The translations under genes and the position numbers were made by a program. Positions 55,144 to 63,345 of a stretch of DNA of 64,000 nt are shown here, piece by piece (position 1 is the stretch's first letter; every line of letters starts with the position of its first letter). The stretch covers positions 2,666,001 to 2,730,000 of the forward strand of contig NZ_AP022589.1 of NCBI RefSeq assembly GCF_010731755.1, read 5' to 3'. Below the pieces are notes generated by a model. The model did not search any database and had not been told where the DNA came from. It saw nothing but the letters and a program-made list of their open reading frames with translations. The stretch comes from Mycolicibacter minnesotensis (GTDB lineage Bacteria > Actinomycetota > Actinomycetes > Mycobacteriales > Mycobacteriaceae).

Positions 55144-55745
55144 GCCGGGCGCAACACCGCGACCAGAAAATCGGAACCGGGGGAGAACGGCCGAAGGTCC
55201 CAGGTGGCCAGCAACAGGTCTTCGGCGAATCCGGCCGTTGACGCGTCGGCCAGGAACGACGCGAAATCGTAGTCGCGATCGGCGCCGAAGCCGATCACGG
55301 TTCGCCCGTCGTCGGCGCAGTGGGCGCGCAACCGGCGCAAGACCTCGAGGCGGGTGGACGGGGCCACGAACGTCATGACGTTACCGGCCGACACGATGAT
55401 GTCGAACCGGTCGGCGATACCGCGGGCGGGCAGGTCGAGTTCGGCAAGGTCGGCGACAAGGTAGCGCGGCCCGGGATAGTCCTGCGCAGCCGCGTCGATG
55501 AGCTCCGGGTCGACATCGACGCCCACCACATCGTGACCGGCCTGGGCCAGGAGTCCGGCGACCCGGCCCGGGCCACAGCCCGCGTCGAGGATGCGGGCGC
55601 CGCGCGCGGCCATGGCATCGATGAAGCGGGCTTCGCCGGCCAGGTCTTTGCCGGCGTGAGCCATCGCGCGGAAGCGCTCGATATACCACTGGGAATGCCC
55701 CGGATCGGCGGCGACTTTCTGCATCCAGAGGCTCTGCTCGACCAT
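55128..55745 (-). CDS. Class I SAM-dependent methyltransferase
   Basis: A 205-residue Rossmann methyltransferase with motif I ILDAGCGPGRVAGLLAQAG (about 52-70), the acidic end of beta-2 in VVGVDVDPELID, and motif II-like FDIIVSAGNVMTFV. ATG 55745 gives a compact single-domain protein. It is the last minus-strand gene of a cluster of small proteins but lies 21 bases behind the LpqN-like gene. It could be co-transcribed or independent. Substrate unknown. Confidence 0.9.
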   Translation of the reverse strand: MVEQSLWMQKVAADPGHSQWYIERFRAMAHAGKDLAGEARFIDAMAARGARILDAGCGPGRVAGLLAQAGHDVVGVDVDPELIDAAAQDYPGPRYLVADLAELDLPARGIADRFDIIVSAGNVMTFVAPSTRLEVLRRLRAHCADDGRTVIGFGADRDYDFASFLADASTAGFAEDLLLATWDLRPFSPGSDFLVAVLRPAHSGS

Positions 55746-55766
55746 GAGTGCATTGTCGCAGGGTCG

Positions 55767-56273
55767 TCAGGGAGTGGGCAGGCGGACTTCCAGCGAATCC
55801 AGTAACTGCCGGGTGGCTTCGATGTATTGGGGATTGTCGGCGTCGGTGGTCTGCGTGGTGACGGTGATCGCCCAGATTCGGTTCTGGGCGTTCTGCACCG
55901 CGATGAGCAGGCCGGTCGCGGGCCGGCCCTGCAGGTTGTAGGTGATGGTCCTGCTGGCAAAGCCCGACACTGTCCCGGCGATGTCGGTGTCGAGGTCACC
56001 GACGATGGCGGCTACCGCGGCGCGCTCCTTGGCCAGGGCCTGTGCCGGCAGGCCTACCTGGCCGGTGAGGTCTTCCAGCGTCACCACCGCGTTCGGGGTG
56101 AAGCCGTGCCGTCGCAGGTCCTGGTTGTAGAGCACGCCGCGCACCGGGCCTGCGTCGTTGCCTGGCAGAAACTCCCAACCCGGCGGCTTGGGGAGGGCGA
56201 TCGTGGGCTCGTCGGGTTCGCGGGGACCCAAGGTGATCGATGCCTCGCCGGGTGGGCGACCGGAATTCTGCAC
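55767..56273 (-). CDS. LpqN/LpqT-domain protein without a lipoprotein signal
   Basis: A 168-residue protein resembling the mycobacterial LpqN family domain: IALPKPPGWEFLP near the start, then GVLYNQDLRRHGFTPNAVVT, and a C-terminal ITVTTQTTDADNPQYIEATR. LpqN proteins are usually lipoproteins; here no signal peptide or lipobox is present, so it should be cytosolic. I chose GTG 56273 because GGGAG precedes it by six bases; the earlier start at 56321 would overlap the upstream gene. The upstream gene ends ten bases before. Within the cassette it may act as chaperone or immunity factor; this is speculation. Confidence 0.7.
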   Translation of the reverse strand: MQNSGRPPGEASITLGPREPDEPTIALPKPPGWEFLPGNDAGPVRGVLYNQDLRRHGFTPNAVVTLEDLTGQVGLPAQALAKERAAVAAIVGDLDTDIAGTVSGFASRTITYNLQGRPATGLLIAVQNAQNRIWAITVTTQTTDADNPQYIEATRQLLDSLEVRLPTP

Positions 56274-56283
56274 TGTCAACTCC

Positions 56284-56517
56284 CTATCGCCCGGGCCGCC
56301 ACAGTTTGCGCAGGTAGACACCGCCGAAGCTGAGGTAGGAAAATATCGCGCCGGCGAAGACCGAACCGATCAGGTCCGTCGTCGCGGGGTTCTTCATCGA
56401 TCCGTAGATCGCAATCGCAAACAATGTGGTGGACACCATCGGTCCGATAAGCCAAAAGAGCCACTTCGACACCGCGTCCTTGCGGGGGTCCACCGGGACT
56501 GCGATCAGAAGCATCAC
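56284..56517 (-). CDS. Small three-helix membrane protein of the effector cassette
   Basis: A small hydrophobic protein: LLIAVPVDPRKDAV, then WLFWLIGPMVSTTLFAIAIY and DLIGSVFAGAIFSYLSFGGV, ending in basic LRKLWRPGR. From ATG 56517 it is 77 residues, but this cuts the first helix. The frame is open upstream, and a perfect AAGGAG (56564-56569) is followed at four and seven bases by in-frame ATC codons (56559, 56556), not by ATG/GTG/TTG. Initiation at ATC would give about 90 residues with a complete first helix (NANGIIGVALLVMLLIAV). It sits 14 bases behind the effector gene, where a membrane immunity protein would be expected. Unknown family. Confidence 0.65.
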   Translation of the reverse strand: MMLLIAVPVDPRKDAVSKWLFWLIGPMVSTTLFAIAIYGSMKNPATTDLIGSVFAGAIFSYLSFGGVYLRKLWRPGR

Positions 56518-56582
56518 CAGCAGAGCAACCCCGATGATGCCGTTTGCGTTGCTGATGATTGATCTCCTTACCGGTGCGCAAC

Positions 56583-57933
56583 TCAGTCGAACAGGCCATG
56601 CCAGACGTCGGAGATTCCCTCGCCCACATTCTTGCCGAACTCGCTGCCGACGAGGCCGCCGACCACTGCCCCGGTGCCGGCGCCGAGGACCGCGCCGATG
56701 GCGGTTCCCGGTCCGGGACCGAAGAAGGTGCCGACCACCGCGCCGACCTCCGCGCCGGTCTGGGCTCCCAGTCCGGCCCCCACCAATCCTCCGGTGACAT
56801 CACCAACGGTCTTCGGGACGACGTCAACGAGGGCGGTACTCAAGGAGGCTCCGTTGTTCACATCGTTCTGAATCTCCATGATCCCGTTCGCGCCGGTGAT
56901 GACGTTGCCCACGAAACCCAGGCGCTTGCCCAATGTCTCGACGCCCTCCATGGCCTGCGAGACCGGGACGCCCCCGGGAATCGCGGGGCTCGGTGACCCG
57001 CCCGGGGCGAATGCCGGGAGGTCCGGGCGAACCCAGGCAGTGTTGCCCTGACCGCCGGCCGCCGCGAGGCCGTCACCGACGTTGCCCCATTTGCCGTCGA
57101 TCTCGGTGGGTTTGGCCGGGGCCGGTGGCGGACCCGCAGGCCGGGTCATCACCGGGGTACCCGGCGGCACCCACGGCGGGATCGCCCCGGCGTTGCCGAT
57201 GACGCCCTTGCCCTCGGTCGCAACGCCCCGCACGGCACCGGCGTCGCCGGTGAGTGCAGGAGTGCCGTCGGGGACAGGGGTCTGGGCGCCACCGGCCGCG
57301 CCGTTCGCAGGTTCCTTCTCGGCGTCGTAGGCGCTGATCGTGGGGTCGTAGCCGGTGTTGGCTCGTAGGTCGGTGAGCGCCTGACGCAGGGGTCGTGGAA
57401 TAGCTGCTTCGGGTGAGCGTGAGGTTGTGCAGCGCGGTCGCGGTGTCGGCTTCGGCGAATTGGCGGCACTGCGCGATCGCGGTGTCGTGATTCTGGCCTT
57501 GGGCCTCCATCTGGAGGTATTCGCCGAGGAGGTAGTCGTAGATTTTCAGATTGCTGTTGAGGGCCTCGGTGTGCTCCTGCGCGGCGTTACGGGCTTGGGC
57601 CAGGGCGGCGGCGATGGTCCCCAGGTCCGCGGCGATCTGGCCGAGCTGCTCGGTGGTGGCATGCAGGCCCTCTTTGACCCGGGCCACCTCGGCGCCGTTG
57701 TTGATGGGTTGTTCGCCGTTCTCGCGGTTGTACTGCGCGAAGTGTTCCTGGGCGGTGCGGAAGGTCTGTTCGGCGGCGGTCGCCGAGCCGGCGGCGGAGT
57801 GAAACGCCTGAGCCAAGAAATCGATCTGGGTGGGACTGCCGGCCTGCAGACTGTCGTCGACGGCCCACGGATCACCCCCGGCATGCGCGACGAGTTCGTC
57901 GACCTGCAGGTGCTGCAGGCTGGGCCGACTCAC
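56583..57933 (-). pseudogene. T7SS-effector-like protein with glycine-zipper C-terminus, interrupted by a +1 frameshift
   Basis: Two frames together encode one protein. The first (GTG 57933, MSRPSLQHLQVDELV, DPWAVDDSLQAG) is a helical N-terminal domain like mycobacterial Rv2082/Rv2083-type proteins. It breaks after about residue 181, and the second frame continues LRQALTDLRANTGYDPT to 56583. Removing one base from GGGG at 57389-57392 joins them into 450 codons exactly, including the stop. Then come a Pro-rich linker (WVPPGTPVMTRPAGPPPAPA) and a C-terminal glycine-zipper region (GAGLGAQTGAEVGAVVGTFF and GAVLGAGTGAVVGGLVGSEF) that could insert in membranes. YLLGE and YLQME near 134-145 resemble YxxxE export signals. 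The GTG overlaps the DUF2563 stop. A sequencing error, decay or phase variation could explain the shift. Confidence 0.75.
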
Positions 57934-58238
57934 TGCCGGGGGGCGACGTCTCGCAACACGGTGGCGCTGTGGTTGTCCATCGCGGTGAAGGCTGCGGCGG
58001 CGGTACGCACGTTCTCGGCGATCCCGCTGAGGTTGCGGTGGTGGCCCTGCAGGGCGTCACGATGGCCGTCTTTGGCGCGGCCCAACGCGGCGTGGAAACC
58101 GTGTGCTTCTTCGAAGTCGCCGAACATCGAGGCCGGCACACCGGCCACATCGAGGCGTTGGGCGCCGGCGTTGGCGTGCCCGCCGGCGTCGTCGGAGACG
58201 TTTGCTCCGTTACGCAACACGTGGGGGTTGACGTGCAT
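57930..58238 (-). CDS. DUF2563-type helical protein, probable partner of the downstream effector
   Basis: A 102-residue, probably all-helical protein. It opens MHVNPHVLRNGANVSDDAGG, with HANAGAQRLDVAGVPASMFG and FHAALGRAKDGHRDALQGHH, matching mycobacterial DUF2563 proteins that share size and helical-hairpin pattern with WXG100-like ESX partners. ATG 58238 follows GGAAGG. Its stop overlaps the effector start by four bases (GTGA), indicating stoichiometric, coupled synthesis as for secretion partners. No full ESX machinery lies in the window. Confidence 0.75.
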   Translation of the reverse strand: MHVNPHVLRNGANVSDDAGGHANAGAQRLDVAGVPASMFGDFEEAHGFHAALGRAKDGHRDALQGHHRNLSGIAENVRTAAAAFTAMDNHSATVLRDVAPRQ

Positions 58239-58347
58239 CGCAGGTCACCTTCCGTCGGCTTCTGTCCAGGTCAGAGCCTACCGACGTGCGTGGAACCGTC
58301 AATTCACCTGCGCCCGCCGGTCTACTGACCGGCGCGGACGGTCGGGG

Positions 58348-59262
58348 TCAGACCAAGGGGCGACCGGCCCGAATGCGCCGGTCCAGGTCCCACAGGATCA
58401 GGTTGAACGGGAAGCCCCGCAAGAACTGCGGCAGCACACTGTTGACCCCGCGGATAGCGCCCATCAACCGGTCGAAACGACGCTGTTGGTCGGGGCCCCA
58501 CGGCAACTGCATCTCGTCGCGGAAACGCTGTGGAAGGAAGCCGGTGGTGATCAGCAGTGCGAGCCGTTCGTTGGCGCGCTGCAGCGGGCCGGGCATCGTC
58601 AGGCCTCGCAGCCGGGCCGCCGCGATCGGCGTCAGGTATTCCCGGACCGCGTCATCGATGTGTACCTTCTCCAGCTGTTCGTTCCAGTACTGGTCGAAGG
58701 CGGCCCGGTCGGCCGGCCACATGTCCTCGGGCACCTGCAGCATGGTGGCCATGGCCTTGCCCTCATGGTGGTAGTGCCGGTCGGCGTGCTCGTCGTCCAT
58801 CTCGCCGAGGAAGATCCGGTGGACGTCGACATTGCCTTTGTAGAGGCAGGCTCCCACCCACAACTGCAGGTCACGGTCGAATGCGTTGTACTTCACCGGG
58901 CTGTCGGCGGTGGAACGGACTTGCCGGTGGGCGCTGTTGACGGCCTCGCGGAACGCGGCCTTCTGGGTCTCGTTGCCCTGCGTGGAGACCACCAGGTAGG
59001 TGAATGTGGTGCGGGCCCGCTTGATCGGATGCAGATCCACCCGGCCGCTTTCGACCTTGCTCTCCATGACGCCGTAGCCCACGCCGGGCCGTGCCAGCTG
59101 CATGATCACGTTGGCCGGTCCGGCCAGCAACGCCACGCCCATCATCATGTTGTCGTGGCAGTCGACCTGCGGCAGCCAGGACCGACGCCGTGAAACGGGG
59201 TGCTTGGTCAGAGAATCGTTCACCGAACGCTCCACCAGGGGAATCGGCTCGCTGATTGTCAT
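58348..59262 (-). CDS. MpaB/rubber-oxygenase-type protein (DUF2236)
   Basis: A 304-residue all-helical protein of the oxygenase MpaB / latex-clearing-protein fold, which binds a b-type haem. Typical stretches are CHDNMMMGVALLAGPANVIM, RPGVGYGVMESKVESGRVDL, RARTTFTYLVVSTQGNE and NAFDRDLQLWVGACLYKGNV. The expected role is oxidative cleavage or oxidation of a hydrophobic substrate, which is not known. It is divergent from a TetR gene with 68 bases between, and similar 14-bp repeats lie at its start. That is a common regulator-target arrangement. Confidence 0.88.
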   Translation of the reverse strand: MTISEPIPLVERSVNDSLTKHPVSRRRSWLPQVDCHDNMMMGVALLAGPANVIMQLARPGVGYGVMESKVESGRVDLHPIKRARTTFTYLVVSTQGNETQKAAFREAVNSAHRQVRSTADSPVKYNAFDRDLQLWVGACLYKGNVDVHRIFLGEMDDEHADRHYHHEGKAMATMLQVPEDMWPADRAAFDQYWNEQLEKVHIDDAVREYLTPIAAARLRGLTMPGPLQRANERLALLITTGFLPQRFRDEMQLPWGPDQQRRFDRLMGAIRGVNSVLPQFLRGFPFNLILWDLDRRIRAGRPLV

Positions 59263-59285
59263 TCCTGCACCTCGCTAATTGTGAG
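59248..59285. promoter_or_regulatory. Two 14-bp direct repeats between mpaB-like and tetR genes
   Basis: CTCGCTGATTGTCA (59248-59261) and CTCGCTAATTGTGA (59271-59284) agree at 12 of 14 positions, 23 bases apart. The first covers the mpaB-like start codon, the second the expected promoter area. They could be TetR binding half-sites; the second is partly palindromic (CTC to GAG). Confidence 0.35.
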
Positions 59286-59330
59286 AACGTCGGTTTCCTG
59301 ATATTGCCCAGCCGCGGGCCTGGTGTCAAG

Positions 59331-59966
59331 ATGGTGAACGTGGTTTCCGCCGTACCCGAGCGCCCCTACCGCGGGGTGCAAGCAGCCGACCGGCTCGCCG
59401 AGCGCCGGGAGCGCCTGCTGGAGGCCGGTCTGGACCTGCTGGGTGCCCGCGAATTGATCGAGCTGACCGTCCGCGGGATCTGCCACCGGGCCGGCGTGGC
59501 CTCCCGGTACTTCTATGAGAGCTTCGCCGACAAGGACGAGTTCGTGGCCGCAGTCTTCGACCGGGTGGTCGGCGACCTGGCGGCCAGCACCCAGGCCGCT
59601 ATGGCGGCAGTGCCCTATGCCGAGCAGACCCGGGCGGGGATGGCCCGCCTGGTGGCGGCCATCGCCGGTGACGCCCGGGTCGGCAGGATGCTGTTCAGCA
59701 CGCAGCTGACCAATGCACTGTTGGTGCGCAAGCGCGCGGAGTCCAGCGCGCTGTTCGCGATGTTGTCCGGGCGACATGTGCAAAACGTCCTGCGAGTGCC
59801 GGGCAATGACCGGATCAAGGCGGTGGCCCATTTCGTGGTCGGTGGGGTGGCCCAGACCATCAGCGCCTGGTTGGCCGGCGACGTGCGACTTGCGCCGGAG
59901 CAACTGGTGGACCAGCTGACCTCCTTGCTGGGCAAACTTGACGACCCGGCCCTGTTCCGCGGCTAG
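59331..59966 (+). CDS. TetR-family regulator, divergent from the MpaB-type gene
   Basis: A 211-residue TetR protein. The N-terminal DNA-binding domain (about 22-68) has ERLLEAGLDLLGARELIELT and GICHRAGVASRYFYESFADK; the rest is a variable ligand domain. I chose ATG 59331 (MVNVVSAVPERPYRG). There is no strong Shine-Dalgarno, and GTG 59334 is also possible. By position it probably represses itself and the MpaB-type gene. Its end lies 24 bases from the convergent S12 hydrolase gene. Confidence 0.9.
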   Translation: MVNVVSAVPERPYRGVQAADRLAERRERLLEAGLDLLGARELIELTVRGICHRAGVASRYFYESFADKDEFVAAVFDRVVGDLAASTQAAMAAVPYAEQTRAGMARLVAAIAGDARVGRMLFSTQLTNALLVRKRAESSALFAMLSGRHVQNVLRVPGNDRIKAVAHFVVGGVAQTISAWLAGDVRLAPEQLVDQLTSLLGKLDDPALFRG

Positions 59967-59990
59967 GCCCGGAGCGGCGCTGCACCGGAC

Positions 59991-61163
59991 TCACCCGTCA
60001 AGTGCACTCGCTATGGCAGCGAAGGCGCGCAGCGTGTCCGACATCATCCGCGAGTCCGCGGCATAGGACTGGGTGGACAGCTTGGCGCCGACCATCGCGG
60101 CGGCGCGGTCGATGTAGATCAGCTGGCCGCACATGCCTTGGCACAACACCACATTGCTGCCCGGGTAGGGAAACCACACCTGATTGCGGTACATCCCGCC
60201 GGGCATTCCGGTGTCATCGGGGCCGGCGGCGAACGCCTGCCGCGAGTCCGGGCCGCCGTCGAGGGTGTCGGCGATCCACGCCGCCGGCACTACCTGGCGG
60301 CCCGTCAGGGAGACGCCATCACTCAAGAACACGGAGCCGAACCGGATCAGGTCGGTCAGGCAGGCGCTGATGCCGCCGTCAAAAAAGCCCGTGCCGGCGG
60401 CGTCGACGCCGATCGTGGCGTCGCAGCGCGCTCCGATGGGCCCCCACAGCAATTCGGCCATGAGTTGGGGCATCCGCTGCCCCGCGGCGACCTCACAGAT
60501 CCAGCCGAGTACATCGGTCTCGCATGACCGATACTCGAAAGGGCCGCCGTGCGCCGACTTCTTCCGCAGCGTGAGCAGGAAGTCACGCAGCGTGACGGGG
60601 CCGTCTCCTTTTCCCGTCGCCCACCCCATTGCCGCGTCAAGGGCGTGAACCTCCGCGGTCGGGTGCAGGTAGTTGTCGGAGAATGCGATACCCGAGCGCA
60701 TGTCGAGCAGATGGCGCACTGTTGCGCCCGCGTAGCCACTGTGCGCCAACGCGGGAACGTATGCCGTCACCTGCGCCTCAAGGTCGATGGCCCCGGCCCC
60801 GTGTAGCGCACCGACGACGGCCGCCACCATCGACTTGCTCACCGAGAACAGCAGATGCGGGGTCGGTGGCCTGAGTGTGCCGAAGTACTCCTCGGCCGCC
60901 AGCGCACCGTGGTGGGCGATGGCCCACCCGTCAGTGGCGGTGGTGGCCATGATCGCGCCCACCGTGGTGGGGGTTCCGTCGGAGGCGGTCACCGGAATCG
61001 CGGCCAACTCGGTGCCGGCAGCGGGCAACTGCGCGACGGGACCGGTGCCCCGCGAGATCACCGCGGTGGCCACAAAATCGTGGACATGCTGAAAAGACCA
61101 TTGCGCGTACGGCTCCGAGAGCCAGTTGTCCAGTGAGATCCCTTCTGGGACTGAGTTTCTCAC
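59991..61163 (-). CDS. S12-type serine hydrolase (class C beta-lactamase/NylB-like)
   Basis: A 390-residue penicillin-recognising-fold hydrolase similar to 6-aminohexanoate-dimer hydrolase and EstB esterases. The catalytic SxxK is FSVSKSMVAAVV. FEYRSCETDVLGWI fits the region of the second catalytic motif in NylB. No signal peptide is evident. I chose GTG 61163 because it overlaps the ATP-grasp stop by four bases (GTGA); ATG 61187 is an alternative. The pairing with an amide-forming ATP-grasp enzyme suggests the two make and cleave the same amide or ester, or that this one trims the product. Substrate unknown. Confidence 0.85.
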   Translation of the reverse strand: MRNSVPEGISLDNWLSEPYAQWSFQHVHDFVATAVISRGTGPVAQLPAAGTELAAIPVTASDGTPTTVGAIMATTATDGWAIAHHGALAAEEYFGTLRPPTPHLLFSVSKSMVAAVVGALHGAGAIDLEAQVTAYVPALAHSGYAGATVRHLLDMRSGIAFSDNYLHPTAEVHALDAAMGWATGKGDGPVTLRDFLLTLRKKSAHGGPFEYRSCETDVLGWICEVAAGQRMPQLMAELLWGPIGARCDATIGVDAAGTGFFDGGISACLTDLIRFGSVFLSDGVSLTGRQVVPAAWIADTLDGGPDSRQAFAAGPDDTGMPGGMYRNQVWFPYPGSNVVLCQGMCGQLIYIDRAAAMVGAKLSTQSYAADSRMMSDTLRAFAAIASALDG

Positions 61164-62626
61164 GCTCGCGCGACGAGCCGGGAGCATATCGGTGCCGCCG
61201 GTGTCAGGGGTGTAGAGACAAACTTCGCGCGCATGCCGTTGACCCAGCGCTGACAGCGTTCGGTCAGCCGATAGTCGGCAGTCTGCAGGTGGCCGCGGGT
61301 GATGAGTACACCCAGTTGGGCGCCCTCGGAGCGTAGGTCGCCGGGTGCAGCGACGCGCATGTAGAACGCCTCCGACCCGTCGAGCAGGGTGGCCCAGTCG
61401 TTCGCGGACCGTGCGAAGGACACCCGGCCGTCGTCGTCGATGCGCCACACCCCGGTGCGCGGCGTCGCGGTGAAGAGTTCGACGTCCGGCGAGGTCTCGT
61501 TGATGATCACCTGGCCCCAGACCTCGTCCTCGCCGTAGCCACACTCCCAGCGGGCGTTGATCGCGTCGATGTCCAGCTCGTACTCCACGTCCATGAACTC
61601 CAGCAGGTGGAACAGGAACAGCGGCATGTCCGCGTAGGCCTCGGTGGTCAGATTCGTCATCGGGCTCGCCCCGGACAGCCGCGGGTTGACCTCGCCCAGA
61701 TAAAGCTCACCGGAGTCCAGGTCATGCAGCAGATCCACCTCGAAATAGCCGCGGTAGCCCTCCCTGCTCAGGATGTCGCCCAGTGTGCGCACCATTTCTC
61801 GCGCCGTGTGGGTCTGATCCGGCGGGAGCACGTCGCGCCAGATGTCATTGCCGCACCAGGCGCCGCGAACCGGAGTCAGCTCCGAATAGCCGACGAGACT
61901 GGTCATCGCGGGCCCGATCACCGTGCCGTGGCGAGTCACCGCGCCTTCGATGCACACCTCGACATTGCGGATGCGCTTCATGACTTTGAATTCCTGTTGC
62001 GACCTCAGCTCTGCGGCGTGCTGGTCCCAATCGGACTGGCTGCGCACGAAGAACGTCCCGCTGCCGGCGTTTCCATACGGGATGGAGATAACGAGGTCGT
62101 CTCCCAATCCAGCGTCACGCGCGAGTGCCAGCAGGTCGTCGTAGGAGTCGGCTCGCCCCATCGTGTGCGGCACACTGGGCACGCCGGCCGCATCGGCCAG
62201 CCGCGTCATGATGGTCTTCGAACCCAGTCGATTGCGCAGCTCCACGCTGGGGTGCATGACCTCCAGGCCGGCCTGGCGTGCGAGCGTCTGCGTCTCTTCT
62301 TCCATCATCACGAAGCAGGCCTTGCCGCCGGGGCCCCTGCCCCCGATGAACTCCAGCGTCTCGGGATCCGACAATAGGTGGTTGCACACATCGCCCATGG
62401 AATCGAAATCGAGGCGGTCTCGTCGCCGGGGCACAAAGACCCGTGAATGCGTGCCCTCGAAAGAGTCGAAGTAGGTCAGGTAGAAGAAGTTGCGCACCCA
62501 GCGGTCGATACCCAGCAGGTTGAATGGCGTGGGCGAGATGAAATACAGCGGAGTGGTGTTCGTGTGAAAAAACGCGCGTACGTCAGACAGACCGCGCAGC
62601 ACGCGACGCGGTGCGGGTGCATTCAT
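61160..62626 (-). CDS. ATP-grasp-fold carboxylate ligase
   Basis: A 488-residue ATP-grasp enzyme that should activate a carboxylate as acyl phosphate and join it to an amine or similar nucleophile. Visible elements are a flexible glycine-rich loop in IPYGNAGSGTFFV, the Lys in QQEFKVMKRIRNVEVCIEG, and the metal-binding Glu/Asn in YFEVDLLHDLD and LYLGEVNPRLSGAS. The N-terminal part is like a biotin-carboxylase pre-domain. ATG 62626 (MNAPAPRRVLRGL) lacks a Shine-Dalgarno; the longer frame is not conserved. It is translationally coupled to the S12 hydrolase. No NRPS/PKS genes lie nearby. Product unknown. Confidence 0.85.
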   Translation of the reverse strand: MNAPAPRRVLRGLSDVRAFFHTNTTPLYFISPTPFNLLGIDRWVRNFFYLTYFDSFEGTHSRVFVPRRRDRLDFDSMGDVCNHLLSDPETLEFIGGRGPGGKACFVMMEEETQTLARQAGLEVMHPSVELRNRLGSKTIMTRLADAAGVPSVPHTMGRADSYDDLLALARDAGLGDDLVISIPYGNAGSGTFFVRSQSDWDQHAAELRSQQEFKVMKRIRNVEVCIEGAVTRHGTVIGPAMTSLVGYSELTPVRGAWCGNDIWRDVLPPDQTHTAREMVRTLGDILSREGYRGYFEVDLLHDLDSGELYLGEVNPRLSGASPMTNLTTEAYADMPLFLFHLLEFMDVEYELDIDAINARWECGYGEDEVWGQVIINETSPDVELFTATPRTGVWRIDDDGRVSFARSANDWATLLDGSEAFYMRVAAPGDLRSEGAQLGVLITRGHLQTADYRLTERCQRWVNGMRAKFVSTPLTPAAPICSRLVARA

Positions 62627-62687
62627 GATCAAAGTGTGCGCCTGCGTCGCCGCGCGCGTCGAAGAATCGGAGCCCCGAAAATATCGG

Positions 62688-63287
62688 TCAGCCGCGGGGT
62701 TTGCGGTTCTTACGCCTGATTCCGACGCCGCCCCACAGTGAGAATCCGCGCACCTTGACCGTGGGAGCGCCCGGGGTCCCCGCGCCCTCGACCTGCTGGT
62801 CGAAGCCACCCATCACGCCGTAGCCGTGGATATCGACATTGACCTCGGGCGGCAGCAGGATGGTCTGCCCGCCCATGATCGAGTAGGCGTTGATCTCCAC
62901 ATCCGGTGAGGTGAAGTCGGCGTAGCGCAGATCGATGACCCCGCCGCCCCACAGCGAGAACGTGGTCAGTCTTTTGGGGACGTTCCATCGGCCGCGCCGC
63001 TCGAAGGAGCTCATGATCGCCAGCAGCAGGGTGGACGGCGCCGGTTTACAGTCCCCGCCGCGGTGCGGGCAGACCGAGGACCCCGGCAGGTCGGCCCGAA
63101 GGCCGTCGAGCTCGTCGTAGGTCTGCGCTGCGTAGGCCTTCGCGAGCCGTGCCTCGTATTCGCTCATCGGGAGTTGACCGTGTGCGACGGCGTCGCCAAG
63201 CAGCTGCGCCAACTGGATCCGGTCGGTGTCCGCGGCGCGCGACGGGGTGCCTTCGGTGTCGTCGGCACGCCGGGTTGAGTTCCCCAT
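62688..63287 (-). CDS. DUF1707 / LiaF-like protein (Rv0966c-type)
   Basis: A 199-residue cytosolic protein. An N-terminal DUF1707 (SHOCT-like) motif reads QLAQLLGDAVAHGQLPMSEY and EYEARLAKAYAAQTYDELDG. A LiaF-type beta-helix C-terminal region has repeated WGGGVIDLRYADF, INAYSIMGGQTILLP and IHGYGVMGGFDQQVEG units ending in basic RRKNRKPRG. A CPHRGGDC motif in between could bind metal. This combination matches Rv0966c; the family is linked to envelope-stress responses. ATG 63287 is chosen; the frame to 63398 adds no conserved residues. Confidence 0.88.
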   Translation of the reverse strand: MGNSTRRADDTEGTPSRAADTDRIQLAQLLGDAVAHGQLPMSEYEARLAKAYAAQTYDELDGLRADLPGSSVCPHRGGDCKPAPSTLLLAIMSSFERRGRWNVPKRLTTFSLWGGGVIDLRYADFTSPDVEINAYSIMGGQTILLPPEVNVDIHGYGVMGGFDQQVEGAGTPGAPTVKVRGFSLWGGVGIRRKNRKPRG

Positions 63288-63345
63288 TTGGGGATACAGC
63301 CTACGACTAACCGCAGGAGGCGCAACCCGAGCGGGGAAATTGGCT

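Noticed and set aside
57427..59193. 588-codon plus-strand frame across the effector, DUF2563 and MpaB-type genes
   Set aside because: Covers three recognisable minus-strand genes antisense; its translation has no family resemblance.
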